This document shows positions 22,673 to 23,546 of a stretch of 23,546 bases of DNA, in pieces; the first letter of the stretch is position 1; the number at the start of each line of letters is the position of its first letter. Position numbers and translations under genes: made by a program. Under the pieces are notes generated by a model, which was not told the origin of the DNA, did no database searches, and worked only from the letters and a program-made list of their open reading frames with translations. The DNA comes from UMGS973 sp964507795 (GTDB lineage Bacteria; Bacillota; Clostridia; Peptostreptococcales; Anaerovoracaceae): assembly GCA_964507795.1 (NCBI GenBank), contig CAZDQV010000025.1, positions 1-23,546 on the forward strand. The letters run 5' to 3'.

Positions 22673-23296
22673 TTATTTGACGGTAAAAGCTGTCGTATCG
22701 CTTATCTCTCCGTCTTTGTCTTTACCGCCAACTATATATGATGTAATAATCCTGACATAATATGTTTGCCCCTGTTTAAGAACATCGAGTTTTCTCTCAT
22801 ATCCAAACTCCTGATTAAGCATGTATACTCTTGCCGAAGGCTTGATTACAGGGTCAGTGCTTATCTGAACCAAAGCACCACCTATTTGGGAGGAAGAACC
22901 ACAGACAGCCTCGAGTTTCAAAACAGTATTCCCATCAGTTTTAATGTATATATAACTGCTTTTTTGCTTTACAAAAATCTGTAGCATCCGCAGTAATATT
23001 ATCAGTATACTCTATTTCATGCATAGTGCTTTCAGCCACCTTGTCTGAGGTTTTTGGTTCAGAACTATCCTCCTGTCCCACATCCAGCGCTTGCTGTTTA
23101 GCATACACTTTTACCAGAAGATGTTATCAGCTTTTCACTGAATTTTTTCTCCTTTTGCAAGAACAATTTTTGTCTCCTTAAGGTGCATTTTACCTGTAGC
23201 CGCATCTGCTCCCATCACTCCAAATGAAAAAGTCATAATCATTGCAAAAGCCAGCACCATAATCAGGCTCTTTCCTTTCCATGCAACGCTCTTCAT
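22673..23296 (-). pseudogene. Frameshifted gene for a small secreted protein
   Basis: The 5' end encodes a good signal peptide (MKSVAWKGKSLIMVLAFAMIMTFSFGVMGADA), with GGAGG 7 bp before the ATG at 23294-23296. The frame stops after VLAKGEKIQ (23135). Coding then appears to continue in other frames: FSEKLITSSGK, then VYAKQQALDVGQEDSSEPKTSDKVAES and onward to ATDFCKAK. Finally comes SSYIYIKTDGN to the stop at 22673, a segment resembling the end of a fibronectin/Ig-like domain (GQTYYVRI). Removing one A from each of three A tracts (near 23143, 23111 and 22962) restores one continuous frame. A larger internal deletion is an alternative for the first two. The function of the ancestor is unknown. 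Confidence 0.65.
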
Positions 23297-23339
23297 AAAT
23301 ATTCCTCCATACATCTGCATATTCTACTAATTCACATAG

Positions 23340-23368
23340 GCAAACAGTAGCCTTTTACAACTGTTTGC
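23340..23368. repeat. Inverted repeat between the nuclease gene and the pseudogene
   Basis: GCAAACAGT and ACTGTTTGC form a perfect 9-bp stem around an 11-nt loop. It lacks a T run on either side (minus strand continues CTATGTG), so it may be a weak terminator for the nuclease gene at 23419 or an operator for the pseudogene. Confidence 0.4.
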
Positions 23369-23418
23369 GTAGAGTCTTTGCATTAGTAGCAATTGAGAAC
23401 CAAGCTTGAGCAAGGTAT

Positions 23419-23546
23419 TTACAGTAGCTCTATTTTTTCTTTAGGCAGACCTGTATACCTGACAATCTTCTCAACAGGCTCATTGTCCTTTTTCATAGCC
23501 TTCGCCATCTCAAGAGCTTTGATAGCCTCGCCTTCAGTTTTACCTT
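23419..23546 (-). CDS. C-terminal end of an Rpn/PD-(D/E)XK nuclease family transposase-like protein (partial)
   Basis: Only the last 42 residues are in the window (GKTEGEAIKALEMAKAMKKDNEPVEKIVRYTGLPKEKIELL). A charged helical stretch with a G-(K/x)-x-E-G-x-A repeat, followed by a short PVEKIVRYTGLPKEKIE helix-turn unit, is typical of the C-terminus of Rpn family recombination-promoting nucleases, often annotated as transposases. The catalytic PD-(D/E)XK part lies outside the window. The family call rests only on this tail. Confidence 0.6.
   Translation of the reverse strand, partial: GKTEGEAIKALEMAKAMKKDNEPVEKIVRYTGLPKEKIELL

Noticed and set aside
1..23546. CRISPR arrays, tRNAs, rRNAs, insertion-sequence ends, prophage
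   Set aside because: No regularly spaced repeats, cloverleaf-like stretches, terminal inverted repeats with a transposase, or phage structural genes were seen. The only mobile-like item is the partial Rpn-type nuclease tail at the right edge.

Overview
The window looks like chromosomal DNA from an anaerobic low-G+C Gram-positive bacterium, most likely Clostridia. The evidence is strong AGGAGG-type ribosome binding sites, a lipoprotein with a lipobox, CsoR-type copper control, a guanine riboswitch on an xpt/BMP-transporter operon, and secreted Ig/fibronectin-like surface proteins next to an NlpC/P60 enzyme. A genus cannot be named from the sequence alone. All 17 genes or gene remnants read on the minus strand, and the minus strand is the purine-rich one.

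Layout from left to right (transcription runs right to left). Positions 1-60 hold two perfect DnaA boxes and a weak hairpin. Positions 115-5867 are an exported-protein region: an NlpC/P60 peptidoglycan hydrolase, a 1106-residue secreted protein, and a shorter secreted fibronectin-like protein. The last two share an almost identical promoter, signal peptide and N-terminal module, but the shorter gene has a 1-nt deletion that breaks its signal peptide. Next come an AEC-family transporter and aspS (6954-8732) with its own consensus promoter. The copper operon csoR-copA-copZ (8914-12025) follows, with two CsoR-type operators placed on its promoter.

Positions 12201-18071 are one purine-salvage transcription unit. 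It runs promoter, guanine riboswitch with terminator/antiterminator, xpt, BMP-family substrate-binding lipoprotein, internal terminator, ABC ATPase and two permeases. This arrangement says the transporter imports guanine/xanthine-type nucleosides or bases and is shut off with xpt when guanine is plentiful. carA-carB (18252-22494) form a translationally coupled operon for carbamoyl phosphate, with a consensus promoter and candidate arginine boxes. The right edge holds a frameshifted secreted-protein pseudogene (22673-23296) and the C-terminal end of an Rpn/PD-(D/E)XK-type nuclease gene that runs off the window.

No CRISPR array, tRNA, rRNA, prophage or insertion sequence was seen. No obviously new multi-gene system was found. 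The most notable signals are the duplicated promoter-signal-peptide cassette with its frameshift, the unusual antiterminator geometry of the riboswitch, the A-tract frameshifts in the right-hand pseudogene, and the DnaA boxes at the left edge. No gap between genes exceeds 300 bp except 17835-18251, which is filled by a terminator, a promoter and the riboswitch.
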